Origin: an uncultured Lachnospiraceae bacterium
Lineage (GTDB): Bacteria > Bacillota > Clostridia > Lachnospirales > Lachnospiraceae
Assembly: GCA_910579495.1 (NCBI GenBank)
Contig: CAJTVD010000010.1
Coordinates: 8,042-72,041 of the forward strand
Reading direction: 5' to 3'
Length of the DNA stretch: 64,000 nt
Positions 17,846 to 25,720 of this stretch are shown one piece after another. Under the pieces are notes generated by a model. It had not been told where the DNA came from. It worked only from the letters and a program-made list of their open reading frames with translations, and searched no databases. Position 1 is the stretch's first letter. Each line of letters begins with the position of its first letter. The position numbers and the translations under genes are program-made.

Positions 17846-18693
17846 TGCCATTCCTCCGGGTATTCCAACGTAATTCTTCCGATTTTCCCACTTCTGAAAT
17901 CCTCCATCAAAAGCCGGGAAGCCCTCATCAGGTCCGGCGCTTCGCCCTTTAAAAAGCAATGCCTGCTGATACAGATTTCCTCCAGTGTCTGGTAAGCATC
18001 CTCCTTTAGCTGGATCTGGTACCGCTCCTTTAAAAGCTCCGGGTATTCCTTCTGCAGCCAGGCAAGCAGCGCTGTTGCCAACTGGTCCGCATATACCAGG
18101 CCGTCATTGATAGAGCCGATTATTGCAAGCCTCTCCCCTACCTTGGGATCTTCAAACTTAGGCCACAAAATGCCCGGGGTATCTAAAAGCTCCAGATTTT
18201 TATTCAGCCGGATCCACTGCTTTCCCTTGGTGACCCCCGGCTTGTTCCCGGTTTTCGTGCAGGCCCTTCCGGCAAAGGAATTGATAAAGGTAGATTTCCC
18301 TACATTGGGGATCCCCACTACCATTGCCCTCACCGGGCGGTTTAAGATGCCCCGCTTTCTGTCCCGCTCAAATTTCGCCTGGCAGGCCTCCTGCACCAGG
18401 GGCTGGATATTTTTCATCCCCTTCCCTGACCGGGAATTCATCTCCTGCACCAACACCCCTTTTTGCTTAAAATAATCCGCCCACAGGGCATTGTATTTCT
18501 CATTGGCCAGGTCCGCCTTATTCAGCAAAATGACCCTGAATTTATTTTTCCCGATTTCATCTATATCCGGATTACGGCTGCTCATAGGAATCCTTGCATC
18601 CACCAGCTCAATGATCAAATCCACCAGCTTGCTGTCTTCCTGCATCATCCTTTTTGCTTTCGTCATATGTCCGGGATACCACTGATAATTCAT
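17842..18693 (-). CDS. rbgA: ribosome biogenesis GTPase RbgA (YlqF)
   Basis: Circularly permuted GTPase for late 50S assembly, 283 residues. The order G4 NKAD (58-61), G1 GIPNVGKST (127-135), G3 DTPG shows the permutation. The N-terminus QWYPGHMTKAKRMM is diagnostic. It overlaps the following lepB by four bases, which couples a ribosome factor with a secretion enzyme. Confidence 0.97.
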   Translation of the reverse strand: MNYQWYPGHMTKAKRMMQEDSKLVDLIIELVDARIPMSSRNPDIDEIGKNKFRVILLNKADLANEKYNALWADYFKQKGVLVQEMNSRSGKGMKNIQPLVQEACQAKFERDRKRGILNRPVRAMVVGIPNVGKSTFINSFAGRACTKTGNKPGVTKGKQWIRLNKNLELLDTPGILWPKFEDPKVGERLAIIGSINDGLVYADQLATALLAWLQKEYPELLKERYQIQLKEDAYQTLEEICISRHCFLKGEAPDLMRASRLLMEDFRSGKIGRITLEYPEEWQ

Positions 18694-18708
18694 GCTTTTC
18701 TCCTTCTT

Positions 18709-19293
18709 CTATTTTACAAACCCCATACTTTCTCCTTCCCGCCCTAACTGAAACCACACCTTTCCCATAATTGTATCCCTGTTAACAGGGCCAATATTCC
18801 CTGAACGGCTGTCCTCGCTGCCATTGCGGTTATCCCCAAGCACAAAGTATTCGTCATTTTCAAGCCGTATTTCGGACGCTGCAATCCCTGCGTCTGCAAT
18901 TTTATCATAGGCTTCATCCTCCACAAGAAGTTCCCCGTCAATATATACGTAACCGCCGATGATCTGTACCCGCTCTCCCGGAAGCCCTATTACCCGTTTT
19001 AAATAATAGTGGGAGTTGGGATTGCCATTTGGCAAAAAAGCCACAACATCCCCTCTCCCTGGGGATATGAATTTATAGCTGAACCGGTTGACCAACACCT
19101 CCTGGCCATTATATAGGGCCGGCTCCATTGACACACCGATCACATTCATTTTAACTCCTGCGGCAAACACCAGTACAAAGGCTACCAAAACAGCGGCAAA
19201 ACAGTAAAAAAGTGTGCTGAAGATTTCCCGTAACATTTCTTTGCTGAACCGTTTCTTTTTTTCATAAAAAGTTAACCCTTTACGTTTCGCCAT
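18709..19293 (-). CDS. lepB: signal peptidase I (second copy)
   Basis: 194 residues. A basic N-terminus (MAKRKGLTFYEKKKRF) and one membrane segment precede catalytic Ser in GVSMEPALYN, Lys in YYLKRVIGLPGE and GDNRNGSEDSRSGN. ATG 19291-19293 has AAGGATTG upstream; the frame extends seven codons further without a site. The rplS terminator lies just upstream, so this gene begins a new transcription unit or is read through. Confidence 0.94.
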   Translation of the reverse strand: MAKRKGLTFYEKKKRFSKEMLREIFSTLFYCFAAVLVAFVLVFAAGVKMNVIGVSMEPALYNGQEVLVNRFSYKFISPGRGDVVAFLPNGNPNSHYYLKRVIGLPGERVQIIGGYVYIDGELLVEDEAYDKIADAGIAASEIRLENDEYFVLGDNRNGSEDSRSGNIGPVNRDTIMGKVWFQLGREGESMGFVK

Positions 19294-19414
19294 ACAATCA
19301 ATCCTTGTCTGCATGTTAGATTCTGCTATCCCGGGAATGCGGAATATAATGACCTGCCTTTCCGGCGCCCCCTGGCCGTACCAGAATTTATTTTATCATA
19401 TTTATATATATTAG

Positions 19415-19446
19415 AAAAGGACAATTGGTTATACAATTGTCCTTTT
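19415..19446 (-). terminator. terminator after rplS
   Basis: AAAAGGACAATTG pairs with CAATTGTCCTTTT across a six-base loop (19415-19427 and 19434-19446). On the minus strand the stem ends in TTTTCTAA. It separates the ffh-rplS operon from the lepB-rbgA group. Confidence 0.88.
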
Positions 19447-19477
19447 GAACCCTATTCAAGTTACTGCCCACATCCTG

Positions 19478-19828
19478 TTATCTGGCAGCTTCTTTTACCT
19501 TCGCCTTCTTACCAATGCGGCCTCTTAAGTAGAACAGTTTCGCCCTTCTTACCTTACCCCTGCGGGTTACTTCAATCTTCTCTACATTAGGGGAATACAG
19601 CGGCCAGGTCTTCTCTACGCCCACACCGTTGGAAAACTTCCTTACAGTAAAGGTCTGCCTTGCGCCGGTTCCCTGTACTTTCAGCACAACACCCTCAAAA
19701 ACCTGGATTCTCTCCCTGTTTCCTTCCTTGATTTTGCAGTATACCTTTACGGTATCCCCGGCCCCGAATTCCACCACTTCTTTCAGGGCTTCATTTTCAA
19801 TGTTTTTTAATAACTCGTATCCGTTCAT
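19478..19828 (-). CDS. rplS: 50S ribosomal protein L19
   Basis: 116 residues. Typical features are FGAGDTVKVYCKIKEGNRER, VEKTWPLYSPNVEKIEV and the basic C-terminus RRAKLFYLRGRIGKKAKV. The start ATG 19826-19828 has GGAGGT four bases upstream. L19 sits at the 30S-50S interface. It follows trmD, as in most bacteria, and is preceded by an L19-type leader. Confidence 0.98.
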   Translation of the reverse strand: MNGYELLKNIENEALKEVVEFGAGDTVKVYCKIKEGNRERIQVFEGVVLKVQGTGARQTFTVRKFSNGVGVEKTWPLYSPNVEKIEVTRRGKVRRAKLFYLRGRIGKKAKVKEAAR

Positions 19829-19844
19829 TTTTACCTCCGTCAAC

Positions 19845-19905
19845 TTGTAAACTCATCAGACGTTCTTGCCACCTGTGCGGCAGAGGACCATCACAACTTC
19901 GCAAC
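19845..19905 (-). ncRNA. L19-type ribosomal protein leader
   Basis: The minus-strand sequence between trmD and rplS contains GGTCCTCTGCCGCACAGG and then TGGCAAGAACGTCTGATGAG just before the ribosome site. A small hairpin TGCC/GGCA is flanked by conserved-looking unpaired bases. This closely resembles the L19 leader described in Firmicutes, which lets L19 control its own synthesis. Recognised from memory, not by a covariance search. Confidence 0.6.
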
Positions 19906-19922
19906 ATTAATAATTTATCACA

Positions 19923-20732
19923 TTACAGGGGATATTGCAAGGAATTTTTCTTCTGCTCCCGCTTTAATTCCCTTTTCCGCGCCCTTTCTTCTCTTTTTGC
20001 CTTCCTGATAAAGTATTCCTGGTTTTCATCCGCCCACTTTTCGTACAGCTCCGGCCTTGCTCTTTTCGTAATTTCCATGGATTGTTCCAGGCGCCACTGC
20101 TCCACCTTCTGGTGGTCCCCGGAAAGGAGGATTTCCGGCACTTTCTTCCCACGCCATACTTCCGGCCTTGTATATTGGGGATATTCCAGCAGATAATTGC
20201 TAAAGCTCTCGCTTTCGCCGGAATCTTCGTTGCCCAAAACCCCTGGTGCCATCCGGGAAATAGCGTCTATCATGACCATGGCTGGCAGTTCCCCGCCGGT
20301 AAGCACATAATCCCCGATGGACACATAATCTGTGACGATCTCCTCCAGCACCCTCTCGTCTATCCCTTCATAATGGCCGCAGAGAAAAACCAGGTCTTCC
20401 TCCCTGGCCAATTCCTTCGCCATCTCCTGCACAAAGGGCTTTCCCTTGGGCGTAACATAGATCACCCTTGCTTTTTGGGCATCCCTCCCGCTCTCTGCAA
20501 TCGTCTTCACCACCGCCTGCCAGGCATCGTAAACGGGCTGTGCCTGCATAAGCATCCCCGCACCGCCTCCATAAGGGTAATCATCCGTCTTTTTATGTTT
20601 ATTGGCGGTATAATCCCTGATATTGACGGCTTCCACAGAGATGACGCCCCTGGCTGCCGCCCGCCCGATAATGCTTTCCCCAAGCCCCTGGATGATCATG
20701 TCAGGGAAAAGTGTCAGTACATGGTAATTCAT
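19923..20732 (-). CDS. trmD: tRNA (guanine-N1-)-methyltransferase
   Basis: Methylates G37 of tRNAs with S-adenosylmethionine and prevents frameshifting. It has 269 residues, a little long because of a basic C-terminal tail rich in Lys and Arg. Diagnostic motifs are NYHVLTLFPDM, YPYGGGAGMLMQ, LCGHYEGIDER and the trefoil-knot segment SIGDYVLTGGELPAM. The ribosome site GAGGC is close upstream. Confidence 0.97.
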   Translation of the reverse strand: MNYHVLTLFPDMIIQGLGESIIGRAAARGVISVEAVNIRDYTANKHKKTDDYPYGGGAGMLMQAQPVYDAWQAVVKTIAESGRDAQKARVIYVTPKGKPFVQEMAKELAREEDLVFLCGHYEGIDERVLEEIVTDYVSIGDYVLTGGELPAMVMIDAISRMAPGVLGNEDSGESESFSNYLLEYPQYTRPEVWRGKKVPEILLSGDHQKVEQWRLEQSMEITKRARPELYEKWADENQEYFIRKAKREERARKRELKREQKKNSLQYPL

Positions 20733-20797
20733 TTTGCCTCATTTCTGCGCCTTTTGCGCATACCAGGTTTTACGGCTGCCCCCCAGGGACGCCATTT

Positions 20798-21307
20798 CTA
20801 CTCCAGCAGCCCTTCCAGCAGGCGTATTTTCATTACGCCTTCTTCCAGGTCCACCCCAAGCACGCATTCCTTAATTGCCGGAAGTAAAAGCACCCTGCCG
20901 TCCTCTAAAAGAATCTCATAAACATCGTTTGCCCCAGTAGTTATCACATCCTTCACACGGCCCTTTAAAGCCCCGTCCTGGGAAATCGCCTGTATGCCTA
21001 TCAGGTCCGCAATAAAGTACTCCCCTTCTTCCAGGGCCACCGCGTTTTCCCTGGTGACCAAAAGGCTCTTTCCTTTATACTTTTCAACATGGCTTATATC
21101 ATCACAGCCTTTAAATTTTACAATGGCAAACTGTTTAAAAAACCGCACTGATTCTATCTCTAAGGCCAGCTTCTCACTGCCGGTGTCAAGCAATACCTCT
21201 TTTAAATCCTTAAACCGCCTGACATCATCCGTAGTAGGGAAAACCTTCACTTCCCCTTTCAATCCATGGGTAGAGGAAATTACCCCGACCTGCAATAAAT
21301 TTTCCAT
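20798..21307 (-). CDS. rimM: ribosome maturation factor RimM
   Basis: 169 residues. The N-terminal beta-barrel begins LLQVGVISSTHGLKGEVKVFP, and the PRC-barrel C-terminus contains EYFIADLIG and DVYEILLEDGRVLLLPAIKE. It acts in 16S processing and 30S head assembly. ATG 21305-21307 with GAGGA upstream is the start; an open frame of 37 codons before it has no ribosome site and no family similarity. Confidence 0.96.
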   Translation of the reverse strand: MENLLQVGVISSTHGLKGEVKVFPTTDDVRRFKDLKEVLLDTGSEKLALEIESVRFFKQFAIVKFKGCDDISHVEKYKGKSLLVTRENAVALEEGEYFIADLIGIQAISQDGALKGRVKDVITTGANDVYEILLEDGRVLLLPAIKECVLGVDLEEGVMKIRLLEGLLE

Positions 21308-21446
21308 AAATATCCTCATTTCTGCACTGCTTTTGCACAATTTAAATCTTTGCCTGCCACAGCGTTTCCTATACCGCCGCATTGCACCGCTTTGTATATG
21401 CGCCCATACCGCAAACAACGGTACACCAAGTGTACCGTTGCCCTGC

Positions 21447-21674
21447 TCAGACGATTTCCACGTCCACTCTTTGATTGTCTTTGGATGATGCTGCCTTTAC
21501 TACGGAACGGATAGCTTTCGCAATCCTTCCCTGTTTTCCGATGACTTTCCCCATATCGGAAGCAGCCACATGAAGCTCAATGGTAATGTGTTTACCCTCC
21601 TCCTTCTGAGTCACCAAAACCTCTTCCGGATGCTCAACAAGAGCTTTCGCAATTACTTCTACTAATTCCTTCAT
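21447..21674 (-). CDS. khpA: KH-domain RNA-binding protein KhpA (YlqC)
   Basis: 75 residues, a single KH domain with the GxxG loop in GKVIGKQGRIAKAIR. The ribosome site GGAGGTG lies close before ATG. The position between rpsP and rimM is conserved in Firmicutes. KhpA works with KhpB/Jag as a general RNA-binding complex. Confidence 0.95.
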   Translation of the reverse strand: MKELVEVIAKALVEHPEEVLVTQKEEGKHITIELHVAASDMGKVIGKQGRIAKAIRSVVKAASSKDNQRVDVEIV

Positions 21675-21706
21675 CGTACACCTCCAAAAGGGCTGCCAAT
21701 TCCATC

Positions 21707-21952
21707 TTATTTTTCAATGCCTGCATGCTTGAAAATTTTGCTGACAACTTCTGTAGGCTGTGCACCATTTGTAAGCCATTTTTTCGCCAGCTCCTCATTT
21801 ACATGAAAGGTGCTGGGGTCTGTGTTGGGATCGTAAGTTCCAATTTCCTCGATGAACTTTCCATCTCTGGGAGATCTGGAGTCTGCTACAACGATTCTAT
21901 AGAAAGGAGCTTTTTTCCGACCCATTCTTTTTAATCTGATTTTTACTGCCAT
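21707..21952 (-). CDS. rpsP: 30S ribosomal protein S16
   Basis: 81 residues starting MAVKIRLKRMGRKKAPFYRI, followed by VADSRSPRDGKFIEEIGTYD, both highly conserved in S16. GGAGGTG lies upstream. It is second in the ffh operon. Confidence 0.98.
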   Translation of the reverse strand: MAVKIRLKRMGRKKAPFYRIVVADSRSPRDGKFIEEIGTYDPNTDPSTFHVNEELAKKWLTNGAQPTEVVSKIFKHAGIEK

Positions 21953-22081
21953 GTTTTCACCTCCGCAACGTTATTGCTGTTAATTTTATTTTGAAAAGAA
22001 ACAGCTTCCTGGAAGAAAGCGTTTCTGTTTTCAACACTGTTTACCAAACGCCCATAAACTTCGCGGGCCAGCTTCTTGTAA

Positions 22082-23437
22082 TTAAAAAGGGAACTTCCTT
22101 CCCCCAAAGCCTCCCCTGCGCTTTCCGCCTAAGAGCCCCGGCATTTGTTTCATCATCTTCTGGGATTGCTCAAACTGCTTCACAAACCGGTTAACTACCG
22201 CCATGTCCACACCCGCGCCCCTTGCAATCCTGCTTTTTCTGCTTAAATTCAAAAGCTTGGGATTTTTCCTCTCTTCCAGGGTCATGCTCAAAATAATCGC
22301 TTCTGTTTTGGCAAGCTCCTTCTCGTCAATCATGGATTCCAAATTGCCCAGCTTACCGCCAATGCCCGGCATCATGCTCAGGATACTGGCAAGCCCTCCC
22401 ATGTTGCGCATCTGTTTCATGCTCTCTAAGTAATCCTCGAAATCAAACTTGCCCTTTTTCATCCGGGCAGCCATTTCTTTTTCTTTGTTCTCATCTATGG
22501 AAATGTTTTCCTGGGCTTTTTCAATCAGGGAAAGCACGTCCCCCATGCCAAGGATACGGCTTGCCATCCGCTCCGGATAGAACTGCTCTAAGTCTGAAAG
22601 CTTCTCCCCCATACCCACATACAGGATTGGCTTGCCGGTAACTGCCTTTACAGAAAGCGCCGCCCCGCCCCTGGTGTCACTGTCCATCTTGGAAAGGATT
22701 ACCCCGTCAATGCCAATCTTCTCGTCAAACTCCCTGGCCACCGTAACGGCATCCTGGCCTGTCATGGCATCCACTACCAGAAGGGACTGGTGCACATCCA
22801 CGCTGGCTTTGATATTCTGGAGCTCTTCCATCATATCCTGGTCAATATGAAGCCGCCCGGCAGTATCCAGGATGACGACATTATGGCCGTTCTTCCGGGC
22901 ATGTTCCAACGCCGCCTTGGCAATGTCTACAGGATCCTGGTTTTCCCCCATGGAAAAAACATCAGTCTGCTGTTTCTCACCGTTCACCTGGAGCTGCTTG
23001 ATAGCCGCCGGCCTGTATACGTCGCAGGCCACCAGAAGGGGCTTCTTTCCCTTTTGCTTCAGCTTTCCGGCAATCTTCGCTGTGGCGGTGGTTTTTCCTG
23101 CCCCCTGTAAGCCGCACATCATAATGGTGGTAATGGATTTGCCTGGCTGGAGCTTAATCTCAGTGGTTTCAGACCCCATCAGGGCTACCATTTCCTCGTT
23201 AACAATCTTGATCACCATCTGGCCAGGGTTTAAGCCATTCATGACATCGCTGCCTATAGCCCGCTCTTCCACAGCTTTCACAAACTGCCTGACCACCTTA
23301 AAGTTTACGTCCGCTTCCAGAAGCGCAAGCTTGACCTCCTTTAACGCCGTCCTCACATCCTCTTCCGTCAGGCGGCCTTTGCCCCGGAGGTTTTTAAAAA
23401 CATTCTGCAATTTATCTGTTAAGCTTTCAAATGCCAT
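22082..23437 (-). CDS. ffh: signal recognition particle protein Ffh (SRP54)
   Basis: 451 residues. The N domain is followed by the G domain with P-loop GLQGAGKTT (109-117), DTAGRLHID and TKMD-like SKMDSDTRGG. The C-terminal M domain is methionine-rich (QKMMKQMPGLLGG). It targets membrane proteins together with FtsY (35.3 kb). Its usual upstream partner ylxM is missing here and lies 7 kb away at 30.5 kb beyond an accessory island. Confidence 0.98.
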   Translation of the reverse strand: MAFESLTDKLQNVFKNLRGKGRLTEEDVRTALKEVKLALLEADVNFKVVRQFVKAVEERAIGSDVMNGLNPGQMVIKIVNEEMVALMGSETTEIKLQPGKSITTIMMCGLQGAGKTTATAKIAGKLKQKGKKPLLVACDVYRPAAIKQLQVNGEKQQTDVFSMGENQDPVDIAKAALEHARKNGHNVVILDTAGRLHIDQDMMEELQNIKASVDVHQSLLVVDAMTGQDAVTVAREFDEKIGIDGVILSKMDSDTRGGAALSVKAVTGKPILYVGMGEKLSDLEQFYPERMASRILGMGDVLSLIEKAQENISIDENKEKEMAARMKKGKFDFEDYLESMKQMRNMGGLASILSMMPGIGGKLGNLESMIDEKELAKTEAIILSMTLEERKNPKLLNLSRKSRIARGAGVDMAVVNRFVKQFEQSQKMMKQMPGLLGGKRRGGFGGRKFPF

Positions 23438-23481
23438 CTAATATGCTCCTTAAAAATTTTCCGTCCACAAGCACTTAGGTA

Positions 23482-23510
23482 AGAGTACTACAAAAAAGGA
23501 AGGCTGTCAA
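23482..23510 (-). promoter_or_regulatory. promoter of the ffh-rpsP-khpA-rimM-trmD-rplS operon
   Basis: Minus strand TTGACA (23505-23510), 17-base spacer, TACTCT (23482-23487). It lies 45 bases before the ffh start and just inside the island boundary. Confidence 0.65.
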
Positions 23511-23524
23511 GTGTTTTTTCTTGT

Positions 23525-23548
23525 CAAACAAACGTTTGCATTTGTTTG
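23525..23548. promoter_or_regulatory. candidate operator: CG-centred palindrome within a wider dyad
   Basis: CAAACAAA at 23525-23532 and TTTGTTTG at 23541-23548 form a perfect dyad. Inside lies the 10-base palindrome CAAACGTTTG (23529-23538). The CG centre is like LacI/PurR-family sites. It lies about 15 bases upstream of the ffh -35 box. Confidence 0.35.
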
Positions 23549-23698
23549 TCTTGCGTTATCACTGTTTATTATAAGACTACTGCCATTAAATCATGCTACC
23601 AAACTCGGGAGGCACCTTGATAATTAAATAGACTTTACACCTTGGCTGTGATATATTTACATTATCAATAAAATAATCACACAAGGGACCGTGATGAA

Positions 23699-23821
23699 AT
23701 GGCATTAACTAACGAAGATTTATTAGCAATCAGCCAACTATTAAATACAAAACTTGACACAAGGTTACAACCTATTGAAAATTGTTTAAAAAGGATTGAG
23801 GTTGACTTAATTAGAAAATAA
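23699..23821 (+). CDS. short hypothetical protein, 40 residues (possible truncated coiled-coil protein)
   Basis: MALTNEDLLAISQLLNTKLD, then TRLQPIENCLKRIEVDLIRK and a stop. AAGGGA lies upstream with good spacing. The heptad-like Leu/Ile pattern resembles the start of longer helical hypothetical proteins in Lachnospiraceae islands, so this may be a truncated copy. Codon use and AT content fit the island, not the core. Confidence 0.45.
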   Translation: MALTNEDLLAISQLLNTKLDTRLQPIENCLKRIEVDLIRK

Positions 23822-23903
23822 TGTACGTTGAACTCGTCCATGTGCGGACAGGACAATCTTGCGTCCAGCCAAGCCCATTTAGACCCTGGCAGGACAAGCC
23901 ATT

Positions 23904-23932
23904 TATGTTTTACCGTACATTGAAAGTATAAT
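23904..23932 (+). promoter_or_regulatory. possible promoter of the holin-like toxin
   Basis: A perfect TATAAT at 23927-23932 but no good -35 at 17 bases. The transcript would have a leader of about 65 bases in which CCAGCTC (23966-23972) can pair with GAGCTGG (23992-23998) and so hide part of the ribosome site. Confidence 0.4.
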
Positions 23933-24003
23933 ATGCTTTACCAGGAAGCCAATGGGGCGATTATGCCAGCTCGCCGGACACTTAAGGAAGGGAGCTGGTG
24001 CCA

Positions 24004-24090
24004 ATGGTTACATATTCGGACTTAATCCAGTTTGTAATTATGCTTTGCGCTGTTATAACTCTTGTTATCTACATACAACGCAAAAAATAG
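24004..24090 (+). CDS. putative holin-like toxin, type I toxin-antitoxin
   Basis: A 28-residue peptide, MVTYSDLIQFVIMLCAVITL followed by VIYIQRKK. It has one membrane helix and a basic tail, and the MVTYSDLIQF start is typical of small holin-like toxins related to TxpA/Fst. The ribosome site AAGGAAGGGAG lies upstream within a possible hairpin. The stop codon is part of the terminator stem that follows, and an antisense promoter faces it from the right. Such peptides depolarise the membrane when the antisense RNA fails. Confidence 0.8.
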   Translation: MVTYSDLIQFVIMLCAVITLVIYIQRKK

Positions 24091-24177
24091 CGCCCTCGTC
24101 CTGGTAAGATAAGGCGCTACTTTTTGCACTGAAACTTGCCGGCGGCTAGGTGTACTCTAGCCATTGGCTCTCTTGTT
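24083..24177 (-). ncRNA. predicted antisense antitoxin RNA
   Basis: Predicted from the promoter at 24184-24212 and the bidirectional terminator at 24088-24125. The RNA would be roughly 95 bases and fully complementary to the 3' end of the toxin message, including the last toxin codons. This is the layout of RatA/TxpA and SR4/BsrG systems. The ends are predictions. Confidence 0.6.
24088..24125. terminator. bidirectional terminator shared by toxin mRNA and antisense RNA
   Basis: TAGCGCC (24088-24094) pairs with GGCGCTA (24113-24119). TTTTT follows on the plus strand, and AAAAAA precedes it, giving a six-U run on the minus strand. The TAG of the left arm is the toxin stop codon. Confidence 0.85.
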
Positions 24178-24183
24178 AAGCAT

Positions 24184-24212
24184 ATTATAGCCAATATACA
24201 TAAATATGTCAA
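24184..24212 (-). promoter_or_regulatory. consensus promoter of the antisense RNA
   Basis: On the minus strand a perfect TTGACA (24207-24212), exactly 17 bases, and a perfect TATAAT (24184-24189). It is one of the strongest-looking promoters of the window and points towards the toxin gene; no protein gene lies downstream on this strand before the terminator. Confidence 0.85.
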
Positions 24213-24371
24213 ACAGAAAACCGTCCCAGTGTTACCAGCACCGGGGTAGCATGAAAACTATTAACAGGGTGTACACGTTATAGAATCACCCCATCACTGA
24301 TACTATATCACATTTCGGTACATCCATGCAATAGGGTGTATTTTTTTACCCATTTTTAAGAAGGTACCACC

Positions 24372-24870
24372 ATGCCGCGCGGAAACCGCTTAAGAATCCC
24401 AATGGCTACGGCACCGTTGTTAAGCTGTCAGGAAAGAGAAGAACCCCTTTTGAGGTACGGGTCAATACAAGGATGGACGAACGCTATTACCCTGTGTATG
24501 ACGAGCTGGGGCGCTTTCCTTGACGTGAGGATGCCCTATTGCTTGCAGAGTACAACAAGAACCCCTACAACGTTTTTGACCGGGAGATAACCTTCTCACC
24601 GCTCTATGAGAAGTTCTATGAGCTTAGCGGAAAGGCTTATTCCAAGAGTTCCATAAATTGTACAAAAACCACTTACAAACATTGTAGCCCCCTTTATGGC
24701 ACTGCCTACCGCAGATTAAGGGTAAACGATTTCTGGGGTATCCCCGCCCAGGAAAACAGCCAGGATCCCCCCTTTCCCATGCCCTGCAAAATGATGTTAT
24801 AGAAAAAGGCTATGCTTCCTTTGCTGCTATCACAGTATCGGAGGATGATACACCAGGCGTTCCCTTACCA
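24372..24870 (+). pseudogene. tyrosine recombinase/integrase, N-terminal remnant
   Basis: Reading across frames gives KNPNGYGTVVKLSGKRRTPF, then REDALLLAEYNKNPY, ITFSPLYEKFYELSGK and ALQNDVIEKGYASFAA. This is the AT-hook-like N-terminus and SAM-like core-binding domain of a clostridial phage or ICE integrase. There is one frame change near 24380 (after ATG CCG CG), another near 24522, and more after 24750. AAGGT lies before ATG 24372. The similarity fades near 24870, before the catalytic domain. The matching C-terminal end is at 28241-28385. Confidence 0.8.
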
Positions 24871-25030
24871 TTTTTCTTGTGTTTACGATTCATATTTCTT
24901 ATGAAATAGTTGCTAAATATAGTTTTGTCGCCAACTTCACGTAAGCGGATAGCTTTCTACTAAAATCATGTACTCATTTTGCATAATATGGCATCTCTTT
25001 CTAACCAAAATTGATAAAAGTTACTCTTTT
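24871..25030. other. AT-rich junction, no gene seen
   Basis: AT-rich sequence between the integrase remnant and the 3' end of the HEPN gene. No open frame, hairpin or repeat that I can support. It should contain the left boundary of the inserted cassette. Confidence 0.4.
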
Positions 25031-25720
25031 CTAATTATTCACCACTTTTAAATAAGTCTTTTCATCATAATACTTTTTCATTCCTTGCAAAATACCATTT
25101 AGAAAAATCACAGTTTCGTTCTTTATTTTTTCTAAATCGTCTATTGCATAATAACGCCCGCATTCCGCAAATGAAGTTGTGCCGTGCGCTAATTGATTTC
25201 TTTTATTTTTGACATCTTCCAAAGCCACTCCACCTCTACAAGCAGAATCAATAGTATATGTAATGCCGTGGTCACTACATATTTGTCTTATTTTATCTGC
25301 ATCCAAATTTCCACTAATATCTGTTGCTTTACGATCCATCTCTATTGGTTCATTCCTCATAATTGCATTTATAATTTCAACTGCTTTATCTCTATATGAA
25401 TTATAATGAGCCGTTTTATCATATACTTGATTAAATTTGAAGGAAAACCAAATATCTTGTATTTCTTTTCCTACATCTTTGTAGTTATACCCACTGTTCT
25501 TTAATTCATCATATATTTCTAATATGCCGCCCATTATTGAAGACTCAACCAAGTTGTATATCATTATCAAAGCATTCGCCTTTAATATCTTCAAAAAGTC
25601 ATCATTATAAAATGAATGCTCTGATTCTCTAGATTGTGTCTGATACAACTCCTTTAAAGCATTAAAGTATAGTTCTATTTCGTCAATTCTTTCTTGATAT
25701 ATTTCAAGCGTCATTCTCAT
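25031..25720 (-). CDS. HEPN-family nuclease (MAE_28990/MAE_18760-like)
   Basis: 229 residues from ATG 25718-25720 (GGGTGA five bases upstream). The HEPN catalytic motif RxxxxH is present as RNQLAH, Arg174 to His179, preceded by helices containing IMIYNLVESSIMGG. HEPN proteins of this kind are mostly RNases that act as toxins or effectors. The gene overlaps the end of the DUF262 gene by 17 bases and is last of a four-gene overlapping cassette. No direct evidence for its target. Confidence 0.82.
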   Translation of the reverse strand: MRMTLEIYQERIDEIELYFNALKELYQTQSRESEHSFYNDDFLKILKANALIMIYNLVESSIMGGILEIYDELKNSGYNYKDVGKEIQDIWFSFKFNQVYDKTAHYNSYRDKAVEIINAIMRNEPIEMDRKATDISGNLDADKIRQICSDHGITYTIDSACRGGVALEDVKNKRNQLAHGTTSFAECGRYYAIDDLEKIKNETVIFLNGILQGMKKYYDEKTYLKVVNN

